64,000 nucleotides of DNA from an uncultured Collinsella sp. Lineage in GTDB: Bacteria > Actinomycetota > Coriobacteriia > Coriobacteriales > Coriobacteriaceae. Made by a program: the position numbers and the translations under genes. The stretch is taken from assembly GCA_905197665.1 (NCBI GenBank), contig CAJJZP010000014.1, forward strand, positions 9,720 through 73,719, given 5' to 3'. The first letter of the stretch is position 1, and each line of letters opens with the position of its first letter. The notes beneath the pieces are model-generated. The model had not been told where the DNA came from and searched no databases. It was given only the letters and a program-made list of their open reading frames with translations. Shown in pieces: positions 25,144 through 33,247 of the stretch.

Positions 25144-26177
25144 CTATTTGTCCCGTCTTTAATGTTGGCAATTAAATACAACAGAGCTCTTCTATTTAGA
25201 TGCATGCATGCATTTTTGATTTCTGAATCAATATTGTTGGAAATCTGTCCTATTCCTGCATGCCTATCCTTATCAATTTCCCGAATTATGGAATCGAAAA
25301 GTCGCCAAAACGCTTCTTTATTATTTTTGTCAAAATATTGAAGACTAATGGCGTTTTGGCAGTCTTCAATGATTTCATCCTGTAATTCTGGAGGCTGCTC
25401 ATTTAGATAAGTCTCAAAACTAACTGGGACTGGATCCTTCATAGGATTTCTGTTTATAAGTCGTTGAATTACAAGCAAATCAATTTGCCGTCTATTTAAG
25501 ACGCGGGAATAATCATAGATTTCATCGGGATGTGAAATTGATTTGTTCGCGATGCTTGGATTGTTTTTAATACAGGACTGCGTATTGCGTATTTCGTTGA
25601 ACAAAGCTTGTAGAACTCGCTCGCTGGGCATTGCGGCATCAGAGATTTTAATAAGCGGATATAAGTACTCAATTTCCTTCTGTTTCGCTATCACGAACTT
25701 GACGACATTTAAAAATGACTCAATAGAGTCGTCCGTAATGTCAGAACCAGTCATGTAGCGCTTCTTATTGCAGGCGTCTTTTAATCCGTCTCTAATTCTG
25801 GATTGCGCATCGGGCTTTACATCAGGAAATCGAAAAATGGAGCAAGAATTGTCTTTCAAAACCGATTGAGATACTCCACCTAAAAATAACGTATAGCTTG
25901 CAAAATATGCGGCAAAGTCTGAAATATAGTTCTTATAAAGGGTGATGAGGTTTCTACCAATTTCTTTTGGAGTGATATTTGTTTTAGCTTTAGACTGCAC
26001 ATCAAATAGAGTCGTCGAATGTATATCCATGCCGGTAACATCGTTAAAGCAGTCGATAGCGAAAGCATCAATTTTGTCACAATCTTCATCAAATGAGAGA
26101 AGGTGAAGCAGGGCTTTGGTCTCGGCGGCGTTTCCCGATGCGGTTGTTCGCTCAGATGTGTCAAAAACATATGGCAT
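25140..26177 (-). CDS. Cap4/DUF4297-like nuclease-type effector
   Basis: Protein of 345 residues from the ATG at 26177 (GGATGG upstream; the longer frame starts with TTG). The N-terminus has a PD-(D/E)XK-like arrangement: E19 in SGNAAETKALL, D46 in AIDCFNDVTG and Q61-S-K63 in TTLFDVQSKAKTN. This resembles the Cap4/Mrr-type DNA endonuclease domain found in CBASS and Lamassu effectors. The rest is helical without a recognised sensor domain. Coupled by a 4-bp overlap to the SMC-like gene, so the two likely form one complex. Alternative: an uncharacterised family with a restriction-like fold. Confidence 0.62.
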   Translation of the reverse strand: MPYVFDTSERTTASGNAAETKALLHLLSFDEDCDKIDAFAIDCFNDVTGMDIHSTTLFDVQSKAKTNITPKEIGRNLITLYKNYISDFAAYFASYTLFLGGVSQSVLKDNSCSIFRFPDVKPDAQSRIRDGLKDACNKKRYMTGSDITDDSIESFLNVVKFVIAKQKEIEYLYPLIKISDAAMPSERVLQALFNEIRNTQSCIKNNPSIANKSISHPDEIYDYSRVLNRRQIDLLVIQRLINRNPMKDPVPVSFETYLNEQPPELQDEIIEDCQNAISLQYFDKNNKEAFWRLFDSIIREIDKDRHAGIGQISNNIDSEIKNACMHLNRRALLYLIANIKDGTNR

Positions 26178-26318
26178 TGAGCGACCATCCAATCTCGGCA
26201 AACGGCAATATCAGAATTTACCTGCAAAAAAGTATACATCCTATAGAGGGTTACAATTCATTTTGCCTTACATTTATTCATTAGTTGCCAAGCGAATAAT
26301 CCTCTATCCAAAGGTCCT

Positions 26319-27311
26319 CTATTCAAACTCCATGTAACTGGTCATGCGGTAGTTTGAGATGGCAAGCTCGTGGCAAAATTTGTCAATACCATACTGCTTA
26401 TCCTCGTTGGAATCGTACTCGCAAAAGACCCATTCGACATCGTGGTAGCGTGGAGCCAGAACGTCAAGGTAGTAAGGCTTATCGACTTTGTCGAACGAGT
26501 TGCCCATAATAATTAGTGTATTAATCTTGGCAAGGGTGTCCAAGAAATGGTTAAGGGCGTCGTAGTTGCCCTCGATGTTTTTCCATGTATCTGCACAGCG
26601 ATCACATGCAACTGTTACACCTTGCTGAATAGTTGCACCGTAAAAATCATCCATTCCATATTTGTCTTCAAGCATCTTCTGAAGTTCGTTAGGATTATTG
26701 TCGGGAGAGCCAAATTGAAGAAGCTCGTTTTTATCCAGGACGCGGCCATGGATATGGAGGATCTTGTCTGGACTAACACCGTAGACATACTCCAGCGTTG
26801 GAGTGTAATTAAAGGTAATGAACGATGCGGTGCCTGGTAAATCTAGCACAGGTTGCGCTTTAGATAAGCCGATTGACTCTACCCATTCCCTAAAACGATC
26901 CCTGGTGAGCTTCTTCAAGTATTCAAGACGCACCTGCAGCTCGATCCAGAAATCGTCCCATCCTGGATTGTCATCGGTTAGATTAGGATACGCGTGTTCG
27001 AGTGTTTCATAACAAAGGTCGTCCCATTCAATACCGAGTGATTCTTCGAGAGAGCTCCATCGACGATCGCCCTCCTCCATGGAGCTAGATTGGCAGCTAA
27101 GACTGCTCTCATGGAGAAGACATTCCGTCGCGTAGTCAAATGATTCGAAGTCAGCAACCACTCGCTCATCATGGTCTAGCAACCAGTCACGATAATCCGA
27201 ATAGCTGGTCGATAGGCCATGATATAGATCAAATCCGTTTCAAATAATAATTAGGCAACTATCAGTGTCATAATCTGCGCCGATACAACGCTCTTGCTCG
27301 ATTTTGCCCAT
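26319..27311 (-). pseudogene. abiH: AbiH-family abortive infection gene with one nonsense codon
   Basis: The long frame (from 27182) carries AbiH hallmarks: FITFNYTPTLEYVYGV, ILHIHGRVLDKNELLQFGSP, IMGNSFDKVDKPYYLDVLAP. Its N-terminal GNGFD nucleotide-binding-like motif lies upstream in the same frame: L-I-I-I-stop-N-G-F-D-L-Y-H-G-L-S-T-S-Y-S-D. The stop is a TGA (27240-27242) exactly where the family has glycine (GGN), so a single G-to-T change would explain it. An ATG at 27311 with GGGAGG upstream begins the full frame of 330 codons. No other disruption is visible. Internal start at 27182 could still make an N-terminally truncated protein. Confidence 0.75.
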
Positions 27312-27521
27312 TAGTCCGGATGCCTCCCAGTACAGACAGTTGTTTTATAGATTCTAAACTCAGGGCATATGTAACCAAGCATCTCCCCTCCCCAACTTTG
27401 TTCAAAAAGGTCGCTGTTGTTGGCTGGTGTTACCGCAAAATAACACCACAGACATATACACGGAGTGTTGGCCTGGCGCCGCCTCCGGGCCTTGGCGCCC
27501 ATCTTATCGAGAGGCACCGCT

Positions 27522-27871
27522 ATGAAACGAGTCTTTTACCGCTCGCTCTTCGCAGTTCTTTGCGTATCCATGCTTAGCGCAGCAATACCCGTAAGGGTTA
27601 TAGCGGAAGAAGAACGGCGTCAAGAAAACACCTTAGAGCAGGTTGATGCTGGCGCAGTGGGCAATTCAGTCGACAGCGTAACAAGCGACATCGATACAAG
27701 CGAATCGGCAATAAGTCCATCAAAAATGAATCGGATCTCGTGAATCCAATTTCACATCAGGCGGAACCTCAGGTTTCCCTAGCTTCTGACAGGTCGCCTG
27801 ATTCTGAACAAGCCACAAAGGCCGCAGTAAGTGGATATCAGCACAGCTGTACGCCCTCGCCGACGGAATAG
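27522..27871 (+). pseudogene. remnant of a secreted surface protein
   Basis: Starts at an ATG with GAGAGG upstream and encodes a clear signal peptide (MKRVFYRSLFAVLCVSMLSA, then IPVRVIAEEE). The frame stops at 27741-27743. A shift of one base near 27720 continues plausible sequence (NESDLVNPISHQAEPQVSLA) to a stop at about 27871. It looks like the 5' end of a larger wall-associated protein that has been truncated and frameshifted. Confidence 0.5.
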
Positions 27872-28084
27872 TATTTCCGCCGGAGCATCATGCAGACACA
27901 CTGCAGCCCAGGTCGCCTCAAGATTCTCTATAGCTGAATCACGAAGACCGAGCGGATCGGAAATTGAAGAATAGTCATTGGGTGCCGGTAAAAGTATATG
28001 TGCAGTAATGGTCTCGTATTCCTGAATAGGGAATAAGAATAGCGATAACAACGAGGTTTTGTCTTTTTCAGTCTCTATTTTCAT
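27779..28084 (-). CDS. hypothetical small frame, doubtful
   Basis: Frame of 101 residues starting MKIETEKDKTSLLSLFLFPI with AAGGGGCC upstream. The first ~70 residues look protein-like; the last ~25 are Arg-rich and lie antisense to the surface-protein remnant. It may be the start of a gene whose 3' end was lost in the same rearrangement. No family recognised. Confidence 0.25.
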   Translation of the reverse strand: MKIETEKDKTSLLSLFLFPIQEYETITAHILLPAPNDYSSISDPLGLRDSAIENLEATWAAVCLHDAPAEILFRRRGRTAVLISTYCGLCGLFRIRRPVRS

Positions 28085-28186
28085 GGTGGCCCCTTAGTAG
28101 AAATTGTAGGACTCGAGTTATGAAAATGGACTTAGATATATCTAGTAAGGAATCATATGTGGTTGAGGGATTGGGGCTTTTATCAA

Positions 28187-28222
28187 ATGATGCCGTATCG
28201 GAACTATCCGATACGGCATCAT
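28187..28222 (-). terminator. hairpin downstream of ugd 3' fragment 2
   Basis: ATGATGCCGTATCGG-AACTAT-CCGATACGGCATCAT is a 15-bp perfect hairpin, almost the same stem as the terminator after the intact ugd (30451-30484). On the minus strand it is followed by TTGATAAAAG, a poor T-run. It shows that the duplicated unit includes the terminator. Confidence 0.7.
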
Positions 28223-28276
28223 CCTTGACATTACTATTATTAACTATGGCTAGAGTTGCAGTAAAAAACCTCTCCC

Positions 28277-28632
28277 CTAGTCCCGCTTAAACAGACCCCT
28301 CGCGTACACCATGTCCGCTACGTCCGCGAGCTCGTCGCTCCAGCGGTTGGCGACGATCACGTCGCAGCCGGCCTTGAAGGCCTCCAGGTCGTGCGTGACC
28401 TCGGAGCCGAAGAACTTCGGCGCGTCCAGCGTGGACTCGCAGACCACCACGGGCACGCCCTTGGCCTTCAAGCGCTTCTTGACGCCCTTGATGGAGCTCG
28501 CGCAGAAGTTGTCGGAGTTGGACTTCATCGTCAGGAGGTACACGCCCACGACTGGCTTCGGCTGCCTTCGTAGACGTGGCCCCCACAATCTGCAGCACCT
28601 CGTCGGCCACGAAGTCCTTGCGGGCGCGGTTC
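28277..28632 (-). pseudogene. ugd 3'-end fragment 2
   Basis: About 355 bp matching the last third of intact ugd, including the natural TAG stop: KPVVGVYLLTMKSNSDNFCA, SSIKGVKKRLKAKGVPVVV, FFGSEVTHDLEAFKAGCDVI, VANRWSDELADVADMVY. Upstream of it a frameshift replaces the VWDRVYEGK region, although KDFVADEVLQ is still legible in another frame. Homology ends at about 28632 in the NRTRKDF-encoding region. Fewer mutations near the stop than fragment 1, so it is probably the younger copy. Confidence 0.88.
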
Positions 28633-28702
28633 TACCGGACTTTATCCCGAACCGGCTCTCCTGTTAGAGCGGATACTCTTGTCATCTTCGTAGTTGCTTC
28701 TT

Positions 28703-29263
28703 CTAGAAAGGAATTTGGCGTTGTACCAGCATGTATCTTGTATTTCTTCCCGGACACGTCGAGGGCAAAAAAGACAGGGGCGCATCAAGGTTGAAAATGC
28801 CTAGTTCTTTACGCTCTTTTTGAATTGCCTGCAGCCTTAGAAAGCTAATGGTTAAGCACCCAACTTCGCCTGGCTCAAGTTTCATTACATCGCTTAAAGG
28901 ATGCAGTGTCCAATACTTTGATTTCCTTAGATTGGGGATGCCTCTGCCCGGCATCCCGCATTCACGAATACGCATTTTTGATTCGAGCCAAGCTTTAGCC
29001 CCACGAGCGCTTTTATTAAACCTTGCCCCTTCGAGAACATGCGTGATATAAACCGGCTGGTTGCCGTCACATATAATTTCAATGTTGAAACAATTTGGAT
29101 GATGCTCGAGCAAATCAAAATGATCGTCTTCAAAAAATATTCCTCGCGCATAAACACTCATCTTATGTTCACTGTGGCTCATTGCTAATGCGACGAACGC
29201 TGCAAAGAACGTTGCCGATGCGCATAGCAACGACCCAACTGCAGATATAGCCTGCCAGTCCAT
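28703..29263 (-). CDS. hypothetical protein with N-terminal membrane anchor
   Basis: Protein of 186 residues with a very strong Shine-Dalgarno sequence (AAAGGAGGCCTA before ATG). One hydrophobic segment (ISAVGSLLCASATFFAAFVALAMS, about residues 6-29; shown in part elsewhere) is followed by a soluble domain with beta-type segments such as FNIEIICDGNQPVYITHVLE and LHPLSDVMKLEPGEVGCLTI. No family recognised. It lies between ugd fragments 2 and 3 with the 263-residue gene, so the two form their own module, possibly a defence or immunity pair; this is inference from position only. Confidence 0.55.
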   Translation of the reverse strand: MDWQAISAVGSLLCASATFFAAFVALAMSHSEHKMSVYARGIFFEDDHFDLLEHHPNCFNIEIICDGNQPVYITHVLEGARFNKSARGAKAWLESKMRIRECGMPGRGIPNLRKSKYWTLHPLSDVMKLEPGEVGCLTISFLRLQAIQKERKELGIFNLDAPLSFLPSTCPGRNTRYMLVQRQIPF

Positions 29264-29364
29264 TAGGCCTCCTTTCGCTGCTGCATACGATTTTCCAAAT
29301 CCTGAATCACCAATATAAAGATGTGATCAATGAAGCCAGCGATTCATCTACATTGCTCTAATGC

Positions 29365-30156
29365 CTACAAGCTTTTGTAGTTACGTTGCAATTCAGTAGC
29401 GTAATTGCCAAATAGCACATAGGCGTTTTGGATTCTTAGCCGATGCCGATCTATGATAGCAAGCTCATTGGGCAAATCGACCGGAGGAGTATAGGCTTGG
29501 ATAGAAACGGCATCGCCCACTGAATAGCTCTGGTTGACGCCAGAAACCAATGTGGGAGTAAGGTCATGAGCAGAATAGCCATGAAGCTCTCTAAAATGCT
29601 TGGCATCTGGATGTTCAAATAGATCTTCATTAATAATGCCAATGAGTTGGTTTCCAAGAGCGGTATCGGAACAACTCTTTTGCAGCTCTTTAAACCAGTT
29701 GTACCGGGGCGCTCTATCTTTGCCAGTATTAATCTGCACAAAAGAATAATCGCCCTTAGAGATAGTCGCAAGCTTAACGCACGCGCGGATGAGCTGATCC
29801 TTAAAGACATTTGGGATATCTGACAGGAATCTAAAGACGGGATAGATGTAATCCATAACGAGGGTGTTTCTGACGTCTTTAGAGTCAATGTCTGTGACGA
29901 TGTCGCTCCAGACAGAAAGAGATTTTTCATAGCGAATCATCTGGCGAACAGAATCAAACAAAGCTGCATTATAGGCATTAAAAGTTTCGACAAAAGGGTC
30001 GCTAAAAAAGCTTTTCTTGTCAGAATGAGGTAATATGTGCGAGTTCTCAAGCTGAGCTGAATAGTAAAGCACCGGATGTTTTAAGAGGGCTGCCGCGATC
30101 TGAGCAGACAGTTGGTCCGCCTCTAGAGGAACATTCACGCTTGAGTCTGCAGTCAT
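29365..30156 (-). CDS. hypothetical protein of the inter-ugd module
   Basis: Protein of 263 residues from the ATG at 30156, which has GGAGG eight bases upstream; an earlier in-frame start lacks one. Soluble, mostly helical (LSAQIAAALLKHPVLYYSAQ, FNAYNAALFDSVRQMIRYEK), with C-terminal LPNELAIIDRHRLRIQNAYV. No motif or known family recognised. AT-richer than the EPS genes downstream. Transcribed toward the 28703-29263 gene with a 101-bp gap. Confidence 0.55.
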   Translation of the reverse strand: MTADSSVNVPLEADQLSAQIAAALLKHPVLYYSAQLENSHILPHSDKKSFFSDPFVETFNAYNAALFDSVRQMIRYEKSLSVWSDIVTDIDSKDVRNTLVMDYIYPVFRFLSDIPNVFKDQLIRACVKLATISKGDYSFVQINTGKDRAPRYNWFKELQKSCSDTALGNQLIGIINEDLFEHPDAKHFRELHGYSAHDLTPTLVSGVNQSYSVGDAVSIQAYTPPVDLPNELAIIDRHRLRIQNAYVLFGNYATELQRNYKSL

Positions 30157-30310
30157 ATTAAGACCTCCGACAATGGTAAGCATTTAAATCGTTCGGCATG
30201 CAAAACAGTCATATTGCGCGCCTATGCAATTATTGAACAATAACCGCTCTTATGGAGTCAACATAATTCAATCTTTGAAATGTCTCGATTATCAACTTTA
30301 TCCGAACGTC

Positions 30311-30347
30311 TCCCACATTCATCCGAACACGAGCGGATGTATGTGGG
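30311..30347. other. hairpin-forming inverted repeat in a 385-bp non-coding stretch
   Basis: TCCCACATTCATCCG and CGGATGTATGTGGGA pair almost perfectly around an AACACGAG loop. It lies between the start of the 29365 gene and the ugd terminator. No other structure or gene was found between 30157 and 30442. Confidence 0.45.
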
Positions 30348-30442
30348 AATTCGATACCCTGAGGACCGTATCTGAAGACCGCAAGCGTAGATTAAACAGT
30401 TTGGAACCCACATGGTCCGATAGCTGTAAAGGAGTCAGGCTT

Positions 30443-30484
30443 AAACAAAACGATGCCGTATCGGCGCTAACCGATACGGCATCG
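30443..30484 (-). terminator. Rho-independent terminator of the EPS operon
   Basis: On the minus strand CGATGCCGTATCGG-TTAGCG-CCGATACGGCATCG is a 14-bp perfect hairpin followed by TTTTGTTT, 58 bp after the ugd stop. Related hairpins follow the two ugd fragments. Confidence 0.88.
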
Positions 30485-30541
30485 TTCTTGATAAATTGAT
30501 TATTGCGCAATGCTAAAAAACGCGGTTGGGAACCCTCTCCC

Positions 30542-31801
30542 CTAGTCCCGCTTAAACAGATCCCTCGTGTACACCTTGTCTGCCACATCTGCGAGCTCGT
30601 CGCTCCAACGGTTGGCGACGATCACGTCGCAGCCAGCCTTGAAGGCCTCCAGGTCGTGCGTGACCTCGGAGCCGAAGAACTCCGGCGCGTCCAGTGTGGG
30701 CTCGTAGACAACCACGGGCACGCCCCTGGCCTTCACGCGCTTCATGACGCCCTGGATGGAGCTCGCGCGGAAGTTGTCGGAGTTGGACTTCATCGTCAGG
30801 CGGTAGACGCCCACGACCGGCTTAGGCTTTCCCTCGTAGACGCGGTCCCACACCATCTGCAGCACCTCGTCGGCGACGAAGTCCTTGCGGGTGCGGTTGG
30901 CGTCCACGATGGCCTCGATCAGGTTCTGCGGCACGTCCCTGTAGTTGGCCAGCAGCTGCTTGGTGTCCTTGGGCAGGCAGTAGCCGCCGTAGCCGAAGCT
31001 GGGGTTGTTGTAGTGGCTGCCGATGCGCGGCTCCAGGCACACGCCGTCGATGACGTCGCGGGTGTTGAGGCCCCGCACCTCGCAGTAGGTGTCGAGCTCG
31101 TTGAAGTAGGCGACGCGAAGCGCCAGGTAGGTGTTGGCGAAGAGCTTGACGGCCTCGGCCTCGGTGGTGCCCAGCACGAGCTCCGGGATGCCCTTGGAGC
31201 CATCGGCGTTCACGCGCTCCAGCTCGGCGGGGTCGGCGCCCTGCGCGAGCAGACCGGCGAACTTCTCGGCGGCCGTGACGGCGTCGGCGTCATCCTTGGG
31301 CGCGCCCACCACGATGCGGCTGGGGTGCAGGTTGTCGTAGAGCGCCTTGCTCTCGCGCAGAAACTCGGGGCTGAAGAATATCTTCGCGTCGCCGAGCCTC
31401 TCGCGAAGGCCCGCGGTGTAGCCGACGGGGATGGTCGACTTGATGACGATCCAGGCGTCCGGGTTCACCGAGCGCACGGCGGCGATGGCGGCCTCGACGG
31501 AGCTCGTGTCGAAGAAGTTCCTATCGGAGTCGTAGTTGGTGGGAGTGGCGATGACGGCGTAGTCGGCGCCCGTGTAGGCCTCCGCCACGTCGACGGTGGC
31601 GTGCAGGTCGAGCTCGCGCTCCCCCGCCTTGGCCTCCGCCAGGAAGCGCTCGATCTCGTCGTCCTGGATGGGCGACACGTAGTCGTTGATCTTCTCGACC
31701 TTCTCGGGCACGATGTCCAGCGCGTGCACCTCGTTGTGCTGCGAGAGCAGGACGGCGAGGGACAGGCCGACGTAGCCGGTACCGGCGACAGCGATCTTCA
31801 T
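30542..31801 (-). CDS. ugd: UDP-glucose/UDP-N-acetylhexosamine 6-dehydrogenase
   Basis: Oxidises C6 of a UDP-sugar to the uronic acid with two NAD+. The N-terminal Rossmann motif is MKIAVAGTGYVGLSLAVLLS; the VSPIQDDEIERFL loop, the SPEFLRESKALYDNLHPSRI segment and the catalytic cysteine in FGYGGYCLPKDTKQLLANY are all present. I use the ATG at 31801 (GGAG seven bases upstream); a TTG four codons earlier is less likely. Length 419 residues, within the family range. The VSPIQDDEI/short form suits UDP-glucose dehydrogenase best, but UDP-GlcNAc dehydrogenase cannot be excluded. It is the last gene of the EPS operon. Confidence 0.93.
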   Translation of the reverse strand: MKIAVAGTGYVGLSLAVLLSQHNEVHALDIVPEKVEKINDYVSPIQDDEIERFLAEAKAGERELDLHATVDVAEAYTGADYAVIATPTNYDSDRNFFDTSSVEAAIAAVRSVNPDAWIVIKSTIPVGYTAGLRERLGDAKIFFSPEFLRESKALYDNLHPSRIVVGAPKDDADAVTAAEKFAGLLAQGADPAELERVNADGSKGIPELVLGTTEAEAVKLFANTYLALRVAYFNELDTYCEVRGLNTRDVIDGVCLEPRIGSHYNNPSFGYGGYCLPKDTKQLLANYRDVPQNLIEAIVDANRTRKDFVADEVLQMVWDRVYEGKPKPVVGVYRLTMKSNSDNFRASSIQGVMKRVKARGVPVVVYEPTLDAPEFFGSEVTHDLEAFKAGCDVIVANRWSDELADVADKVYTRDLFKRD

Positions 31802-31880
31802 GTCATTCTCCAATTGTCAAAGAACAATAATTCATCCGAAATGTGGCTATTACCGCAGGGTCATGGTTAATTGCTCGCTC

Positions 31881-31905
31881 CTACATTTCATTTAAATGAA
31901 TGTAG
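31881..31905. promoter_or_regulatory. near-perfect palindrome between acetyltransferase and ugd
   Basis: CTACATTTCATTT and AAATGAATGTAG pair with one unpaired base and no loop. It sits in the only sizeable gap (163 bp) of the EPS operon and could be an operator, a processing hairpin or an insulating site in front of ugd. Confidence 0.35.
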
Positions 31906-31964
31906 GACCTTCCTAAGCTTGGATGCAGGCCCTCAGTGCGGGACTTCCGTCTAACCTTTTAATT

Positions 31965-32681
31965 TCAAACTGAATTTTTGGCGCAATAATCCAAAAAATC
32001 TTGATAGCTATCAAACTTTGGCTTCGAAGCAAGAAATGCCTTTTTGAGTACATCTGGATCGACTCCATTCAGCTTGAAAAGCCCTGCATATTTATGAAGA
32101 GTCTCTTCAGAATTTGGCAAATAGAGCCATGCAAAAGCATTGGACATTTGATTAATGTTTGGCCAGCAACCATTACTCTTTTTAAACGCGTTCGCATATG
32201 AAACTGCGCTCTTGAGTTCACGTTCCTTGCGTTTCGTGGCAAATTCCGATAAAGAACAAACGAGCTTGGCTGGGTTGCCAGCGATTACAGAGCCTTCGGG
32301 CCATGAGCCGGAGACAACCGCACCTGCGCCAATAATTGAGTTTGCGCCAATATTGGATCCCATCAGCACGATGGCGTGAGCGCCAATGAAGACATTGTCC
32401 CCAATGACTGTTTCTCCAGCCTCTCCGAAATGCCCCCCCCCAGATTGCAACACTACTGAGCGACTGTAGTCATGGCAGAGAATGTGCACATACCCGGTTA
32501 CCTTCACGTACTTCCCAAACCGAAGCATGTGCGGCCGCTGCAGGTCGACGTTGATGGTCTGCGCGTCGAAGAAGTAGCACCCCTCGCCGACCTCGACGCC
32601 CCTGCGCCTAAGATAGTCCGCGAACGCCTCGGACGAGTGAGCATGCGGATAGAGGATCCTCTTGGCTAGCTCCTTTATCAT
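31965..32681 (-). CDS. acyltransferase, left-handed beta-helix family
   Basis: Protein of 238 residues with hexapeptide repeats (VIGDNVFIGAHAIVLMGSNI, GANSIIGAGAVVSGSWPEGS) and the conserved VIAGNPAKLV ending of the CoA-dependent sugar O/N-acetyltransferase group. An extra C-terminal helical region (about residues 145-238) follows. It contains a G9 tract at 32433-32441 encoding Ser-Gly-Gly-Gly-His; a change of one or two bases would truncate the protein. The stop overlaps no other gene; the start overlaps the preceding cysE-like gene by 4 bp. Likely decorates the polysaccharide or its sugar nucleotide. Confidence 0.85.
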   Translation of the reverse strand: MIKELAKRILYPHAHSSEAFADYLRRRGVEVGEGCYFFDAQTINVDLQRPHMLRFGKYVKVTGYVHILCHDYSRSVVLQSGGGHFGEAGETVIGDNVFIGAHAIVLMGSNIGANSIIGAGAVVSGSWPEGSVIAGNPAKLVCSLSEFATKRKERELKSAVSYANAFKKSNGCWPNINQMSNAFAWLYLPNSEETLHKYAGLFKLNGVDPDVLKKAFLASKPKFDSYQDFLDYCAKNSV

Positions 32682-33247
32682 TCAGGCTTGCCTCCCTTGT
32701 AGTCGGGGTTTCCCTTGTCGCTGATCTTCTTGGCTGGCACTCCACCGATAGAGATACCCGGCTCGCCGAAACTCTTGTTCACCACGGCGTTCGCCCCCAC
32801 GGCGATGCGGTCGGACACCTCAATGCGCCCGAACAGCTTCGCACCCGGCCCAATGTAGACGTCGTCGCCAATGGTCGGAGCCTCATCGGGCACGCCAGCC
32901 CGCGTACCTATGTTCACGCCCACGTGGATTCTGCAGTTCCTGCCGATGCGCGCATAGGGGCTGACGACGATAGGGCCAACATGCGCGATGCTGAGCCCGC
33001 TGTCGAAGACGTTGAGCGGGATCGAGAACCCGAGCCGAGCTTCCATGCGCGCCAGCCGTAGCGAGAGAAACTTGCCCCAAAACACGGTGAGGGGCGTCTT
33101 GGGCCGGTTGTGCCAGTACTCCGACCGGCGCAGCAGCCGCTCGAACTTCCAGACGTAATCCACAGGACCGGGACGAACCCCCCCCCGTTCGAGCATCCTC
33201 TTGTCAGCTTCCATGTAGCGGCGCAAGTCTTCCTTCGTGCGTATCAT
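32678..33247 (-). CDS. serine acetyltransferase-like hexapeptide acetyltransferase
   Basis: Protein of 189 residues. Repeats VVSPYARIGRNCRIHVGVNI and APTIGDDVYIGPGAKLFGRI, and the GVPAKKISDKGN end, fit the CysE/WbbJ-type fold, with the H-x-G-V/NIG active-site region. In an EPS operon this is usually a polysaccharide-modifying acetyltransferase rather than cysteine biosynthesis. A G9 tract at 33178-33186 (codons for Glu-Arg-Gly-Gly-Val, near residue 22) makes the frame slippage-prone. Both ends overlap neighbours by 4 bp. Confidence 0.85.
   Translation of the reverse strand: MIRTKEDLRRYMEADKRMLERGGVRPGPVDYVWKFERLLRRSEYWHNRPKTPLTVFWGKFLSLRLARMEARLGFSIPLNVFDSGLSIAHVGPIVVSPYARIGRNCRIHVGVNIGTRAGVPDEAPTIGDDVYIGPGAKLFGRIEVSDRIAVGANAVVNKSFGEPGISIGGVPAKKISDKGNPDYKGGKPE

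Noticed and set aside
27240..27242. TGA in abiH as a selenocysteine or recoded codon
   Set aside because: The family has glycine at this position and no SECIS-like hairpin is obvious just after it; a point mutation is simpler.
27311..27517. Minus-strand frame of 68 codons upstream of abiH
   Set aside because: It overlaps the divergent intergenic region and the surface-protein leader, has no ribosome-binding site and unusual composition.
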